Of a stretch of 64,000 nt of DNA, positions 25,794-35,237 are shown one piece after another. The stretch is from Paenibacillus azoreducens (GTDB lineage Bacteria > Bacillota > Bacilli > Paenibacillales > Paenibacillaceae), in NCBI RefSeq assembly GCF_021654775.1, contig NZ_AP025343.1:2695501-2759500 (forward strand), in the 5' to 3' direction. Both the position numbers and the translations under genes were made by a program. Position 1 is the stretch's first letter; the number at the start of each line of letters is the position of its first letter. The notes beneath the pieces are model-generated. The model worked only from the letters and a program-made list of their open reading frames with translations, made no database searches and was not told where the DNA came from.

Positions 25794-25929
25794 GAAAAAC
25801 TTAAAGTATCACCCGTGCGTGGCGAAATAACATGTGATATAATAGAAAAGATTGTGAACAAAAGTTCTTGTTCGTGGGATTTGTGGAATTTAAAGTGATT
25901 ACAGAAAGAAAAAGGCTCGGAGGCTGAGG

Positions 25930-26796
25930 ATGAAACCGTACCGCATACCGCAACTAATCAAGAAATATGTCGAATACGACATGATCCAAAAACATACGGA
26001 GCTGCCGCCATTTCCCGACGCCCGTGTTCAGCTGTTATATATTTTTCTGAATCAGGGGACGAACCGTATGAACGTTAACAGCGAGCTGTTTTCGCTGGTC
26101 ACTTCCCTGGTGCAGATGGGTATTGATACGCATGAAACGATCGATACGCAAAAGGACAAGCCGGGGGAAGGATTTATGCGTTCCCGTCAGTTGAAGGTTC
26201 TCGCCGGAGATTATTTCAGCAGCCGGTTTTATCAGCTCCTGGCCCAAAAAGGGCAAATTGAGGCTGTGACGCGTCTCAGTCAGGCCATTTGCGATGTGAA
26301 TGTGTTAAAAATGAATTTGTACGGCAAAATGAAGAGCCTGTTATTGTCAGCTGAAGAATACTTGCGGCAAACGGTGCAGCTGAATATGCAGCTGTTTCTT
26401 TCTTTTACGCCCCTGTTTGAGGAATCGCTTCGCGATTTGTGGAATGCGCTTCTTCGCGGGGTCAGCGAATGTGAAACCTTAGGAAGAGAGATGCAGCGAA
26501 GCGGCGGCGATTGGTATCTACACAGCTATTCCTATTGGCATATCCTTGAAGTTGCAAGTGAGGAAGACCAGCAGATGCTTAAAGAAAGCAAAATTGACAT
26601 TAAAGACTGGAAGAAACTGATGTTGAAATACAAAGCTGGAGAGCATATGGCTGAGAAATTGCGTCAAGCCCTGGAAAGCGTGCAGTCAATCTTGAAAAAC
26701 ATCAAAGGCGACAGCCGTCTGCGCGAGATTGCCATCATTTTGGAGCCTTTTCAGCGTCAGCTTCATACTTCCGGGTCGGCTGTAGGAGAAGGGTAG
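25930..26796 (+). CDS. hepS: Heptaprenyl diphosphate synthase component I
   Basis: 288 residues, all helical, without D-D-x-x-D motifs, as expected of the small regulatory subunit that pairs with HepT to make the C35 side chain of menaquinone-7. Identification rests on family resemblance (HEPPP synthase 1) and on the conserved order hepS-menG-hepT. Start follows GGAGGCTGAGG; a TATAAT box at 25836-25842 may belong to its promoter. Menaquinone genes follow with 10 bp or less between them. Confidence 0.88.
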   Translation: MKPYRIPQLIKKYVEYDMIQKHTELPPFPDARVQLLYIFLNQGTNRMNVNSELFSLVTSLVQMGIDTHETIDTQKDKPGEGFMRSRQLKVLAGDYFSSRFYQLLAQKGQIEAVTRLSQAICDVNVLKMNLYGKMKSLLLSAEEYLRQTVQLNMQLFLSFTPLFEESLRDLWNALLRGVSECETLGREMQRSGGDWYLHSYSYWHILEVASEEDQQMLKESKIDIKDWKKLMLKYKAGEHMAEKLRQALESVQSILKNIKGDSRLREIAIILEPFQRQLHTSGSAVGEG

Positions 26797-26806
26797 GGTT
26801 GTTTTC

Positions 26807-27553
26807 ATGAATAGTAACACTTCTGAGCCGGGGGCACATACGGAAGGGCAATATGAACACGTTCATTCCGTATTTGAAAGCATAGCTCCCAAGTATGACA
26901 TCATGAATGATATATTAAGCTTCCGCAGGCATAAAGCCTGGCGTAAATTTACGATGAAAAAGATGGCGATAAAGCCCGGGGATACGGCGGTGGATATATG
27001 CTGCGGAACCTGCGACTGGACGCTGAGCATAGCGGAAGCAAGCAGATCCGGCTCCATCGTTGGGCTGGATTTTAGCTCGAATATGCTTAAAGTGGGCGAA
27101 CAAAAAATTCGCGCCAAACAATTGCAGGATCAGATCACCCTAGTTCAGGGCGATGCTATGGAACTGCCTTTTGAGGACAACCGTTTTGATTATGCGACCA
27201 TCGGATTTGGTCTGCGAAACGTGCCGGATTTGGTCAAGGTGCTGGAAGAGATGAAACGTGTGGTCAAACCCGGCGGCATGGTGGTCTGTCTTGAATTGTC
27301 CAAACCGACCTGGCAGCCGTTTAAAGGCATTTATTATTTTTATTTTCAACAAATTTTGCCCAAACTGGGCAAGCTTTTTGCTAAACGTTACGAGCAATAC
27401 AAGTGGCTGCCGGATTCGCTGGCACTTTTTCCAGGTAGGGAAGAGCTCGCGTCGATTTTCCGGAGCATCGGTTTACAGCATGTCGAGGCCTATCCCCTCA
27501 CTGGCGGCATCGCGGCACTACACATCGGGATTAAGGAGAATCGTCATGTTTAG
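26807..27553 (+). CDS. menG: Demethylmenaquinone methyltransferase
   Basis: 248 residues. SAM-dependent methyltransferase for the last step of menaquinone synthesis (UbiE/MenG family). The SAM-binding motif I reads D63-I-C-C-G-T-C-D70, and the UbiE signatures Y-D-I-M-N-D near the N-terminus and R-N-V-P-D in the middle are present. It lies between hepS and the prenyltransferase gene, which overlaps its end by 8 bp. Confidence 0.94.
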   Translation: MNSNTSEPGAHTEGQYEHVHSVFESIAPKYDIMNDILSFRRHKAWRKFTMKKMAIKPGDTAVDICCGTCDWTLSIAEASRSGSIVGLDFSSNMLKVGEQKIRAKQLQDQITLVQGDAMELPFEDNRFDYATIGFGLRNVPDLVKVLEEMKRVVKPGGMVVCLELSKPTWQPFKGIYYFYFQQILPKLGKLFAKRYEQYKWLPDSLALFPGREELASIFRSIGLQHVEAYPLTGGIAALHIGIKENRHV

Positions 27554-28418
27554 GAAAATAAAAATTTTTATGGAAATGATTAAAATTGAACATACATTAT
27601 TTGCCCTTCCGTTTGCTTTTATGGGAGCCATTCTGGGATCGGTTGTAGTGAACGGACATTTGCCGTCATGGGCGCAAATCGGATGGATCCTGATGGCGAT
27701 GTTCGGGGCAAGGAGCGCGGCATTCGGTCTTAACCGGATGATTGATCAGGCGATAGATAAAAAAAATCCGCGTACGGCTGGCCGTGCAATCCCTGCGGGT
27801 CTTTTGAAAAACGTGGAAGTTATCATATTTACGATCATCTCTTTTGTTTTATTGTTCTGGGCTGCTTATGAACTTTCGCCTCTGGCGGTGAAGCTGCTTC
27901 CCATCGCCGTATTTATGCTGGTCTTTTATTCTTATACGAAACGTTTTACCTGGCTATGCCATGTGGTGCTAGGTTTGACGCTTGGACTTGCTCCGCTTGG
28001 CGGTTGGGTTGCCGTGACCAACAACATCGATTGGACTGCCATGATTCTTTTTATAACGATTGCTTTATGGACTGCAGGTTTTGATGTTATCTATGCGATT
28101 CAGGATATGGAGTTTGATCGGAAAGAGGGGCTGTATTCCATACCCGCCCGCTTCGGCCTTCATAAATCCCTCCTCATTGCGCGTTACTTTCATGTTCTAA
28201 CGGCTGCCGGCTTTATTGCTTTGTTTTTTATCACTGACCTCAGCTGGTGGTATTTTGTCGGAATGGTGATCTCTTATATCATTTTATTTTACGAGCATTA
28301 TATTTTGTCTCCAAACGATATGAGCAAGCTGCAAACTGCATTCTTCACGATGAACAGCGTGCTTAGTATTGCCGTTTTTGTGTTTACATTAATTGACCTG
28401 GTGGTGCAATTTCATTGA
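27546..28418 (+). CDS. UbiA-family prenyltransferase, MqnP-like
   Basis: 290 residues with about eight or nine membrane segments. The two aspartate-rich motifs of UbiA enzymes are N63-R-M-I-D67-Q-A-I-D71 and D187-M-E-F-D191, which bind Mg-prenyl diphosphate. The sequence looks like 4-hydroxybenzoate polyprenyltransferases rather than MenA, and the gene is followed by ubiX; that pairing is the layout of the futalosine menaquinone pathway (MqnP). The ATG at 27546 lies in the end of menG, after AAGGAG. The MqnP role is inferred; other futalosine genes are not in the window. Confidence 0.85.
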   Translation: MFRKIKIFMEMIKIEHTLFALPFAFMGAILGSVVVNGHLPSWAQIGWILMAMFGARSAAFGLNRMIDQAIDKKNPRTAGRAIPAGLLKNVEVIIFTIISFVLLFWAAYELSPLAVKLLPIAVFMLVFYSYTKRFTWLCHVVLGLTLGLAPLGGWVAVTNNIDWTAMILFITIALWTAGFDVIYAIQDMEFDRKEGLYSIPARFGLHKSLLIARYFHVLTAAGFIALFFITDLSWWYFVGMVISYIILFYEHYILSPNDMSKLQTAFFTMNSVLSIAVFVFTLIDLVVQFH

Positions 28419-29050
28419 TGAATACGGAAAGCGCAAAACGCGGCTGGGTTGTCGGCATTACCGGAGCCAGCGGTTCCATTTACGGGGTTCGTCTGATCGA
28501 GGTCCTTTTGCAGCAGGGTTATCCGGTTCATGTTGTCGTCTCTAACGCCGGTTGGCGGGTTCTCGGCGAAGAACTTGGCTGGTCCGCAGGCAAACGGGAA
28601 CAGGTTCTGCAGGAGAAATTCGGCGAACATCCCGGACAGCTGCATTATCACCCATTCGCGGATATCGGAGCGACCATTGCCAGCGGTTCCTATCAAGTGG
28701 AGGGCATGGTGATTGCGCCGTGTTCAATGGGAACGCTGTCTGCCGTTGCAAGCGGAGCTTCCGATAATCTGATGACGCGTGCGGCGGATGTAATGCTGAA
28801 GGAGGGCCGGACGCTTGTGCTGGTGCCCCGCGAGACGCCTCTGCATGCGATTCATCTGGAGAATATGCTGAAGCTTGCCAGGCTCGGGGTCAAGATGATC
28901 CCTGCCATGCCGGCTTTTTATTTTCAGCCCCAAACGATCGCCGATCTGGTTGATTTTCAGGTGGGAAAAATATTGGACAGTTTACGCATCGAACATCGGT
29001 TGTTTACGCGCTGGAACGGCGGGCAATCCGCCACAAAAAATTCCGAGTAG
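28418..29050 (+). CDS. ubiX: Flavin prenyltransferase UbiX
   Basis: 210 residues. Makes prenylated FMN, the cofactor of UbiD-type decarboxylases. The FMN-binding start (G-I-T-G-A-S-G-S-I-Y-G, about residues 13-23) and the C-terminal region with M-I-P-A-M-P-A-F-Y-x-x-P are family hallmarks. ATG 28418 overlaps the prenyltransferase stop by one base (TGATG). A UbiD-like partner (MqnL) would be expected elsewhere. Confidence 0.93.
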   Translation: MNTESAKRGWVVGITGASGSIYGVRLIEVLLQQGYPVHVVVSNAGWRVLGEELGWSAGKREQVLQEKFGEHPGQLHYHPFADIGATIASGSYQVEGMVIAPCSMGTLSAVASGASDNLMTRAADVMLKEGRTLVLVPRETPLHAIHLENMLKLARLGVKMIPAMPAFYFQPQTIADLVDFQVGKILDSLRIEHRLFTRWNGGQSATKNSE

Positions 29051-29187
29051 CTGTAAGCAGGCAAGTGTCATCCAGGATGCAACTATGCTATGATGGACTA
29101 AACTGGAAATAAATTTAAAAACGAAACTCGAATTCTGCTGCTGCAAAAAGGAATGCGGATTGAGAATATGCTGACACGGGTGAAGGA

Positions 29188-30162
29188 ATGAAAAGACTAG
29201 ACATATTTGGCTTGCTAAAAAAAGATATGAACTACATTGAAGACGAGCTTTTTCGGAGCATAGAGGGAGAACATAAGCTGCTTAACGAGACATCGATGCA
29301 TCTGCTCAAGGCCGGAGGTAAACGCTTGCGCCCCGTATTTGTGCTGATGGGCGGCAAATTCGGCAGCTATGATCTTGAAAAGCTGAAAAATGTGGCGGTA
29401 CCGCTGGAACTGATCCACATGGCATCTTTGGTTCACGATGACGTGATTGATGACGCGGATACCCGCCGCGGAAATTTGACGGTCAAGTCTAAATGGGACA
29501 ACCGTATTGCCATGTATACCGGCGATTACATCTACGCCCGGGCCTTGATGATCGCAGCGCAGCTGGAGAACCCCCAGATTCATCAAATTCTGTCCAAAGC
29601 CATGGTCGAAATGTCGATTGGCGAAATGGAACAAATCCGTGATTTCTTTAATACCGAGCAAAACGTGCGCCGGTACCTGCTGCGGATCCGCCGCAAAACG
29701 GCCCTGCTCATCGCGATCAGCTGCCAGCTTGGTGCGGTTGCCGCGGATGCGGACGCCAAAACCTCTAATTTGCTGTACCGCTTCGGCTATAATGTCGGCA
29801 TGGCCTTTCAGATTCAGGATGATCTTTTGGATCTGTGCGGGACGGAGAAGCAAATCGGCAAACCGCCGGGCAGCGATATGAGACAAGGGAATATTACGCT
29901 GCCTGTTATTTTTGCGCTGCAGGATGAAGAGATTCGCGAACCTCTGCTGCGGGAAATCAGCTGCATCCGCGAACGCAACGGGGAATGCGATGTAACCGGC
30001 GCAATCAAGATGATTAAAGCCAGCCGCGGCATTTCGCAGGCCGAAGAGCTTGCGGACCGTTACATAAAAAAAGGGCTCGATGCGCTGGAGCGCCTGCCGG
30101 ATAACCGGACAAAGAAAAACTTAAGGGATATCGCGCATTTTGTCACCAAGCGGTCTTATTGA
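29188..30162 (+). CDS. hepT: Heptaprenyl diphosphate synthase component II
   Basis: 324 residues. Catalytic subunit of the trans-prenyltransferase that builds the menaquinone side chain. First aspartate-rich motif D84-D-V-I-D-D-A-D91, second motif F-Q-I-Q-D-D-L-L-D, and G-G-K-R near residue 43 for the allylic diphosphate are all present. Start follows GGGTGAAGGA. The unit from hepS to hepT encodes both synthase halves and three quinone-modifying enzymes. Confidence 0.95.
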   Translation: MKRLDIFGLLKKDMNYIEDELFRSIEGEHKLLNETSMHLLKAGGKRLRPVFVLMGGKFGSYDLEKLKNVAVPLELIHMASLVHDDVIDDADTRRGNLTVKSKWDNRIAMYTGDYIYARALMIAAQLENPQIHQILSKAMVEMSIGEMEQIRDFFNTEQNVRRYLLRIRRKTALLIAISCQLGAVAADADAKTSNLLYRFGYNVGMAFQIQDDLLDLCGTEKQIGKPPGSDMRQGNITLPVIFALQDEEIREPLLREISCIRERNGECDVTGAIKMIKASRGISQAEELADRYIKKGLDALERLPDNRTKKNLRDIAHFVTKRSY

Positions 30163-30398
30163 CCGTTTCCTAGAAGGCCAATGCTTCATGGTAGGTTGAT
30201 CTTTTTTTGTCCGCTTCTTCCCGAAACCATGCCAGCCTGGAATTCCTGAAAGTTGATTGCCATCTTAATCTTGGAAGTTTTGCGAAATATCCCGGTGGAA
30301 ATTTCAACCCTAGATATATTTTGGTTGAGACGGGAAACCGTCCGGTTTTCGCAGAATTTATACTTTGCGACTTGAGACAAAATAGGAGAGTGAGTTTA

Positions 30399-30842
30399 AT
30401 GGAACGAACTTTTTTAATGGTCAAGCCTGATGGAGTACAACGCGGTTTAATCGGCAGAATCATTGCAAGACTGGAAGACAAAGGGTTTAAAATGGTGGCA
30501 GGCAAACTGATTCAGGTATCGGAAGAGCAGGCTAAACGCCACTATGCTGAACATGAAGGAAAAGATTTTTTTGATAGTCTGGTAGGCTTTATTACATCCG
30601 GCCCCGTTTTCGCCATGGTTTGGGAAGGCGATGATATTATTGCCCTTTCCCGTATGCTGATGGGGAAAACCAATGTGAAAGAGGCGCTGCCCGGCACGAT
30701 TCGCGGCGACTTTGCTTTACATACACCGCATAATCTGATTCACGGTTCCGATTCACCGGAGAGCAGCGCGCGCGAAATCGCGAATTTCTTTGAAGCGCAT
30801 GAGCTGGTGGATTACGATAAAAGTCTTTCGCCATGGATGTAA
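30399..30842 (+). CDS. ndk: Nucleoside diphosphate kinase
   Basis: 147 residues. Balances nucleoside triphosphate pools through a phospho-histidine intermediate. The active-site sequence N-L-I-H115-G-S-D-S and the N-terminal [10 protein letters not shown] are as expected. ATG 30399 follows ATAGGAGAG. In this order ndk is followed by cheR, as in B. subtilis. About 235 bp before it hold no recognised feature except weak promoter-like AT-rich stretches. Confidence 0.96.
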   Translation: MERTFLMVKPDGVQRGLIGRIIARLEDKGFKMVAGKLIQVSEEQAKRHYAEHEGKDFFDSLVGFITSGPVFAMVWEGDDIIALSRMLMGKTNVKEALPGTIRGDFALHTPHNLIHGSDSPESSAREIANFFEAHELVDYDKSLSPWM

Positions 30843-31666
30843 GACCGTTTTCACAAAACGGAGGTACGACAGCCGGAACGTGCCAGCCGGATCAGGACTA
30901 TTTAAACTTCATACAAAATATTAAGCAAAGCACTGGCATTGACCTGGCGGAGTATAAAGAAGCCCAAATGAAGCGTCGTTTGACAACCCTTAGGGTTAAA
31001 AACGGGTATTCCACCTTCGCTTCCTTTTATGAGGCGATATCGAAGGACAAAGTTTTGTTTTATGAGTTTCTGGACCGGATGACGATCAATGTATCCGAGT
31101 TTTGGCGCAATCCCAACAGGTGGGAGGTTCTGCGCGACGTCATTTTGCCCGAGTTGACGGGCGTGAATGGACGCGGTTTGAAGGTTTGGAGCGCTGCCTG
31201 TTCCACAGGGGAGGAGCCATATACGTTGGCGATGATTCTGGATGGCAAAGGACTGCTTTCGAGTGCAAGCCTCGCAGCGACGGACATTGACGATGGGGCG
31301 CTGGCCAAAGCCAAGCAAGGACTTTATGTGGAGCGTTCGCTTAAGGATGTTCCTAAGGATGTGGCTGCCCGTTATTTCTCGCAGGATGGCGTGTTTTATA
31401 AATTCAGTGAAGAGCTGAAAAAACATGTGCAATTCCGCAAGCAAAACCTGCTCCTTGACCGGTTTGAGGAGGGACATGATCTGATTGTCTGCCGGAATGT
31501 CATGATTTATTTCACCGAAGAGGCCAAAAACAAGCTGTATCATAAATTCGCGGCAGCGCTTCGGCCCGGGGGATATTTATTTGTCGGCAGCACGGAGCAA
31601 ATTTTCAGTCCCGGACAATACGGGCTGGAACCGACGGAGACGTTTTTTTACCGAAAAAAATCTTAA
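30833..31666 (+). CDS. cheR: Chemotaxis protein methyltransferase CheR
   Basis: 277 residues. Methylates glutamates of chemoreceptors with SAM. It shows the small helical N-terminal domain (about 20-95) with basic face (Q-M-K-R-R-L), then the methyltransferase domain with [17 protein letters not shown] and C-R-N-V-M-I-Y-F motifs. The ATG overlaps the ndk stop by 10 bp and has a weak ribosome binding site, so coupling to ndk is likely. Its presence supports a motile, chemotactic organism. Confidence 0.93.
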   Translation: MDVRPFSQNGGTTAGTCQPDQDYLNFIQNIKQSTGIDLAEYKEAQMKRRLTTLRVKNGYSTFASFYEAISKDKVLFYEFLDRMTINVSEFWRNPNRWEVLRDVILPELTGVNGRGLKVWSAACSTGEEPYTLAMILDGKGLLSSASLAATDIDDGALAKAKQGLYVERSLKDVPKDVAARYFSQDGVFYKFSEELKKHVQFRKQNLLLDRFEEGHDLIVCRNVMIYFTEEAKNKLYHKFAAALRPGGYLFVGSTEQIFSPGQYGLEPTETFFYRKKS

Positions 31667-31677
31667 CATCCTATATA

Positions 31678-31739
31678 AGTGCGAGTTTCTTCCTGATTCA
31701 CTTCGAGAATCATAACCGGACTTTTTAAACAACCTCTAC
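31678..31739. repeat. MITE-like repeat B, degenerate copy 4
   Basis: A 60-bp remnant 12 bp after cheR. It keeps the left GTGCG, an internal part related to the long form (CCTGATTCACTTCG) and the right end CCGGACTTTTTAAACAACC with one change. Confidence 0.55.
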
Positions 31740-31814
31740 TTGCAGGTATAAATGAAGCTGATTGAAACGATACTATGACTAACACGGTCATCTGAAAGTG
31801 GGGATCAGCTCATT

Positions 31815-31997
31815 ATGGATAAAAGGAAGGTTATTAACGCTTATCGCCGCGGCTTTATTACGATCCAGGAATGCGGGCAAATCCTAGGCATCGAGGATAT
31901 CAGGTTAAACCGCATGGTACAGGATTCCGTGGAAAACCTAACCGAAGACATAAAGCCTTCCGGCAGGTTTACCGTCAACAGCAGCAAGGCGGAATAA
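31815..31997 (+). CDS. 60-residue protein with HTH-like N-terminus
   Basis: A small frame with start 19-20 nt after GTGGGGA. The sequence has basic residues at the N-terminus (K-R-K-V-I-N-A-Y-R-R-G) and a helix-turn-helix-like stretch (F-I-T-I-Q-E-C-G-Q-I-L-G-I-E) that could be a DNA- or RNA-binding element. A clear terminator follows, supporting a real transcript. It sits between cheR and aroC, where B. subtilis has nothing comparable. Not assigned to a family. Confidence 0.6.
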   Translation: MDKRKVINAYRRGFITIQECGQILGIEDIRLNRMVQDSVENLTEDIKPSGRFTVNSSKAE

Positions 31998-32036
31998 GGC
32001 GCCGTCCCTTGAATCTAAGGGACTGGCGTCTTTATT
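31997..32036 (+). terminator. Intrinsic terminator after the 60-residue ORF
   Basis: AGGCGC-GTCCCTT pairs with AAGGGAC-GGCGTC (small internal mismatches) around GAATCT, then TTTATT. Confidence 0.8.
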
Positions 32037-32046
32037 GTTATTTTGA

Positions 32047-32108
32047 GGGTCCCCGCAAAGTATTTGGAATAGGCATCGAAGAATGGGCTCCACTTTGTGG
32101 GGTTATTT
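32047..32108 (+). repeat. Palindromic repeat A, copy 3
   Basis: Arms CCCCGCAAAGT and ACTTTGTGGGG; loop differs slightly from the other copies. Lies directly behind a terminator and 3 bp before copy 4. Confidence 0.82.
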
Positions 32109-32111
32109 GAT

Positions 32112-32175
32112 GGGGTCCCCGCAAAGTATTTGGAATAAGCATCGAAGCATGGACTTCACTTTGTGGGGGTATTTT
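32112..32175 (+). repeat. Palindromic repeat A, copy 4
   Basis: Tandem with copy 3, same orientation, ending GGGGGTATTTT. Confidence 0.85.
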
Positions 32176-32191
32176 GCATGAGATGGTTTCC

Positions 32192-32221
32192 TTGTCAAAG
32201 GTGTGGAAGCTGTACTATAAT
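32192..32221 (+). promoter_or_regulatory. Sigma-A promoter for aroC-aroB-aroH
   Basis: TTGTCA, 18-nt spacer, TATAAT, about 64 nt before aroC and just downstream of repeat A copy 4. Confidence 0.65.
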
Positions 32222-32284
32222 GGGTCAAAGATATATTCGGATTTTAGCGAATTACCGTTTAACAGTTTAAAGGGGGAAAGCAAC

Positions 32285-33454
32285 ATGAGTATTCGTTACT
32301 TGACAGCGGGGGAAACGCACGGTCCCCAGCTTACTGCTATTATTGAAGGATTACCCAGCAATCTAGCCATTGATTTCGAGGCTTTGAATTTCCAGCTTCA
32401 GCGGCGCCAAAAAGGCCATGGACGCGGACGCCGGATGCAAATTGAGAAGGATACGGCGAAAATCGTCGGCGGCGTACGCCATGGTTACACAACCGGCGCG
32501 CCTGTCGCCATCGTTGTAGAGAATAAGGATTGGGCCAGTTGGGATCAGATCATGAACGTCGAACCGATTGAAGGCAATGACGAGGCTAAGCGCCGCGTAC
32601 ATCGTCCGCGCCCGGGACATGCGGATCTGAACGGCGGGTTGAAGTATAACTTAAAGGATCTGCGGAACGTATTGGAGCGTTCCAGCGCAAGGGAAACGGC
32701 CGTGCGTGTTGCGGTGGGATCCATCGCCCGCCAGTTTCTCGAATCGTTTGGCGTGAAGATCGCCGGACAAGTGATCCGGATCGGCGAAATTGAGGCGCCT
32801 GCCAATCAGCTGTCGGCGGATGAGTTGATTGAGCGGACGGAGGCTTCTTCCGTACGTGTGGTTGACCCCGAGACGGAAGCCAAAATGGAAGCTTATATCG
32901 ACCAGATCAAAAAAGATGGCGACTCCGTCGGCGGTGTCGTGGAATGTATCGTAGAAGGCCTTCCGGTTGGACTCGGAAGTTATGTGCAATATGACCGCAA
33001 GCTCGACGGTCGGATCGCGCAGGCGGTGATGTCGATCAATGCGTTTAAAGGCGTTGAGATCGGGATCGGATTTGAAGCAGGCGTTCTCCGCGGATCCCAG
33101 GTGCATGACGAGATCATGTACGAGGATGGACGGGGATTTTATCGCGCCAGCAACCGTCTCGGCGGCTTTGAGGGCGGCATGACGAACGGAATGCCGGTTG
33201 TGGTGCGCGGGGTGATGAAACCGATCCCGACACTTTACAAACCATTAAAAAGCGTGGATATCGATTCGAAGGAACCTTTTACCGCACAGGTTGAACGTTC
33301 GGATGCTTGCGCCGTGCCTGCGGCAAGCGTGGTGATGGAGCATGTTGTGGCTTGGGAGATCGCCAAAGCTTTCCTTGAAAAATTCGGCGGCGATTCCATG
33401 GAAGAAATTCGGGCCAACTATGAAAACTACATGGCCCAATTGGAGAAATACTGA
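32285..33454 (+). CDS. aroC: Chorismate synthase
   Basis: 389 residues. Converts 5-enolpyruvylshikimate 3-phosphate to chorismate with reduced FMN. Family motifs include the N-terminal G-E-T-H-G-P-Q, the [11 protein letters not shown] segment and R-P-G-H-A-D. ATG 32285 follows AAAGGGGGAAAG and gives the family N-terminus M-S-I-R-Y-L-T; an upstream in-frame ATG at 32174 lies in repeat A and would add 37 unrelated residues. aroB begins at the stop codon. Confidence 0.96.
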   Translation: MSIRYLTAGETHGPQLTAIIEGLPSNLAIDFEALNFQLQRRQKGHGRGRRMQIEKDTAKIVGGVRHGYTTGAPVAIVVENKDWASWDQIMNVEPIEGNDEAKRRVHRPRPGHADLNGGLKYNLKDLRNVLERSSARETAVRVAVGSIARQFLESFGVKIAGQVIRIGEIEAPANQLSADELIERTEASSVRVVDPETEAKMEAYIDQIKKDGDSVGGVVECIVEGLPVGLGSYVQYDRKLDGRIAQAVMSINAFKGVEIGIGFEAGVLRGSQVHDEIMYEDGRGFYRASNRLGGFEGGMTNGMPVVVRGVMKPIPTLYKPLKSVDIDSKEPFTAQVERSDACAVPAASVVMEHVVAWEIAKAFLEKFGGDSMEEIRANYENYMAQLEKY

Positions 33455-34563
33455 TGATGAGAACCGTTCATGTGGAACTGGGGGAACGTTCGTATCCCAT
33501 TTATATCGATTCGGGTTTGCTGCCAAAAGCTGCCGCGTATCTGATCAAGCATGGCATGTCGATGAAAAGCCCACATCTGATCGTCACCGACGATAAAGTT
33601 GCTCCCTATCATCTGGAAACTTTAAGGACATCGCTGGAGCAAGCGGGCTTCAAAACCGTTGTGTCCATCGTGAAGTCGGGCGAAGGCTCCAAGTCGCTGC
33701 AAGTGTTTGAAGAGGTCATGACCTCCGCGATCCAAGGCGGTCTTGACCGCAGCTCCTCAGTCATCGCCCTTGGCGGCGGCGTGGTGGGCGATCTCGCGGG
33801 CTTTGTCGCCGCTACATACATGCGAGGTATCGCATTCATCCAAATGCCGACAACGATTCTGGCTCATGACAGCAGCGTCGGGGGAAAAGTAGCGGTTAAT
33901 CATCCGCTCGCCAAAAACATGATCGGCGCTTTCCATCAGCCTGAGTTGGTGCTGTACGATCTGGACACGCTGAAGACTTTGCCGCCGCGCGAGGTTTCTG
34001 CCGGTTTGGCTGAAATGGTCAAACACGGCTTGATAAAAGATCAGGCTTTTGCTTACTGGTGCAAAGAACATGCGGCTGAGCTGCTTGCGCTTGATCAGGA
34101 TGCGCTGGGTTATGGACTTCAGCGCGGCGTTTCCATCAAAGCGGAAGTTGTGTCCCAGGACGAACGGGAGGGCGGCTTGCGCGCAATCCTTAATTTAGGG
34201 CACACGATCGGCCATGCCATTGAGGCCGTTGCGGGATACGGTGAATTTCTGCATGGCGAGGCCATTTCCATCGGAATGGCCGGGTCGGCGCTTCTGGCGG
34301 AAGCGCTCAGCCGGGGCGAAGGCTTGCATGCCGAAACGACGGCGATGTTAAAGGCTTTGAATTTACCGGTTGTCCTGCCGGACCATCTGAAAGAGGATGA
34401 TCTGATGGCGGCCATGAAACACGACAAGAAATTCAAGGAAGGCACGATGATTTTCGTCGTGCCGGATTCCATCGGCTCCGTCAGCATTGTTAAGGATATT
34501 CCCGAGCAGTTGGTAAGAGATATCCTGAAGCAGCTTAGAAAAGGAGGGGAAGCACATGTTTAA
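33454..34563 (+). CDS. aroB: 3-dehydroquinate synthase
   Basis: 369 residues. Makes 3-dehydroquinate from DAHP, the second shikimate-pathway step, with NAD and a divalent metal. The N-terminal NAD-binding part contains G-G-G-V-V-G-D-L-A-G-F and the C-terminal part the metal-site sequence L-N-x-G-H-T-x-G-H-A-I-E. The start is one of two adjacent ATG codons (33454, 33457) overlapping the aroC stop. Confidence 0.96.
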   Translation: MMRTVHVELGERSYPIYIDSGLLPKAAAYLIKHGMSMKSPHLIVTDDKVAPYHLETLRTSLEQAGFKTVVSIVKSGEGSKSLQVFEEVMTSAIQGGLDRSSSVIALGGGVVGDLAGFVAATYMRGIAFIQMPTTILAHDSSVGGKVAVNHPLAKNMIGAFHQPELVLYDLDTLKTLPPREVSAGLAEMVKHGLIKDQAFAYWCKEHAAELLALDQDALGYGLQRGVSIKAEVVSQDEREGGLRAILNLGHTIGHAIEAVAGYGEFLHGEAISIGMAGSALLAEALSRGEGLHAETTAMLKALNLPVVLPDHLKEDDLMAAMKHDKKFKEGTMIFVVPDSIGSVSIVKDIPEQLVRDILKQLRKGGEAHV

Positions 34564-34930
34564 CAGGGGGATACGGGGAGCGACGACCGTTGAACACAAC
34601 GATGAACAGGAAATTTTGAATGCGTCTGTTGAATTAATGCGAGAAATCGCTATTCGCAATGATTTGAATCCCGAAAATATCGGCTCGATATGGATTACGA
34701 TGACCCAAGATCTCGATGCCGCATTTCCGGCCAAAGCGATCCGGCAGCTGGAAGGATGGGATCTGGTACCATTGATGTGCGCTGTGGAAGTTCCCGTCAA
34801 AGGGAGTTTGCCGCGCTGCATCCGGCTTATGGTACAGGTCAACACCGAAAAGAGCCAGAGCGAAATCAAACATGTTTATTTGAACGATGCGAAAAAACTG
34901 CGCCCGGACCTTGCGGCACCCAAAGTTTGA
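34556..34930 (+). CDS. aroH: Monofunctional chorismate mutase AroH
   Basis: 124 residues, trimeric AroH fold. Rearranges chorismate to prephenate for Tyr and Phe. The active-site residues known in B. subtilis are at the same numbers: R7, C75, E78, R90 and Y108. ATG 34556 overlaps the aroB stop by 8 bp, behind AGGAGGGGAAG. The trp leader starts about 55 bp after its stop, and no strong terminator separates them, so aro transcripts may read into the trp leader. Confidence 0.96.
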   Translation: MFNRGIRGATTVEHNDEQEILNASVELMREIAIRNDLNPENIGSIWITMTQDLDAAFPAKAIRQLEGWDLVPLMCAVEVPVKGSLPRCIRLMVQVNTEKSQSEIKHVYLNDAKKLRPDLAAPKV

Positions 34931-34948
34931 TTTTTTTGCTTCCACCGC

Positions 34949-34978
34949 TTGCCAGGCCAATTGTTTATGCTGTATAGT
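34949..34978 (+). promoter_or_regulatory. trp operon promoter
   Basis: TTGCCA (34949-34954), 18-nt spacer, TATAGT (34973-34978). Transcription would start near 34985, about 40 nt before the TRAP site. Confidence 0.6.
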
Positions 34979-35025
34979 GTTAGCTATATAGATCGAACCG
35001 GGATAGAGATCTTGGTTGATCTTTT

Positions 35026-35073
35026 GAGACGAGTAGAGTTGAGATGAGCTGAGTTGAGTATAGAAGAGCCGAG
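35026..35073 (+). promoter_or_regulatory. TRAP-binding site: ten (G/U)AG triplets
   Basis: GAG occurs at 35026, 35031, 35036, 35041, 35046, 35051, 35056, 35066 and 35071, and TAG at 35061: ten triplets at exactly 5-nt steps (2-nt spacers). A further TAGAG at 35004-35008 could supply an eleventh contact but is out of register. This is the binding pattern of the 11-mer TRAP encoded at 24772. Confidence 0.92.
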
Positions 35074-35131
35074 TCCAAGTGTGTAACGCGCTAATATTGG
35101 CACGTCCTGCAGCGAGATGCTTTTTTGTCGC

Positions 35132-35197
35132 ATGTATTTTCTTCCCCGATGCTTATGCAGAGGTGGAGGAAACATGAATAGACGAAGGGCGTCATGA
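35132..35197 (+). CDS. Possible leader peptide of 21 residues
   Basis: A short frame from ATG 35132 to TGA 35197 lies between the TRAP site and the attenuator. An internal in-frame ATG at 35174 has a much better ribosome binding site (AGGTGGAGGA, 4-6 nt) and would give a 7-residue peptide M-N-R-R-R-A-S. There are no Trp codons, so it is not a classical attenuator peptide. The TGA overlaps a further ATG (ATGA) whose frame runs into repeat A. Translation is unproven. Confidence 0.3.
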   Translation: MYFLPRCLCRGGGNMNRRRAS

Positions 35198-35237
35198 AGG
35201 TTGCGGACGACTCTTTCCATATACTTAATGAACGTCA

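Noticed and set aside
30163..30398. Extra coding region before ndk
   Set aside because: Frames here lack ribosome binding sites and family features; the NDK N-terminus is clear at 30399.
32174..32284. 37-residue extension of chorismate synthase
   Set aside because: It starts inside repeat A and covers the promoter; the ATG at 32285 has a good ribosome binding site and the family N-terminus.
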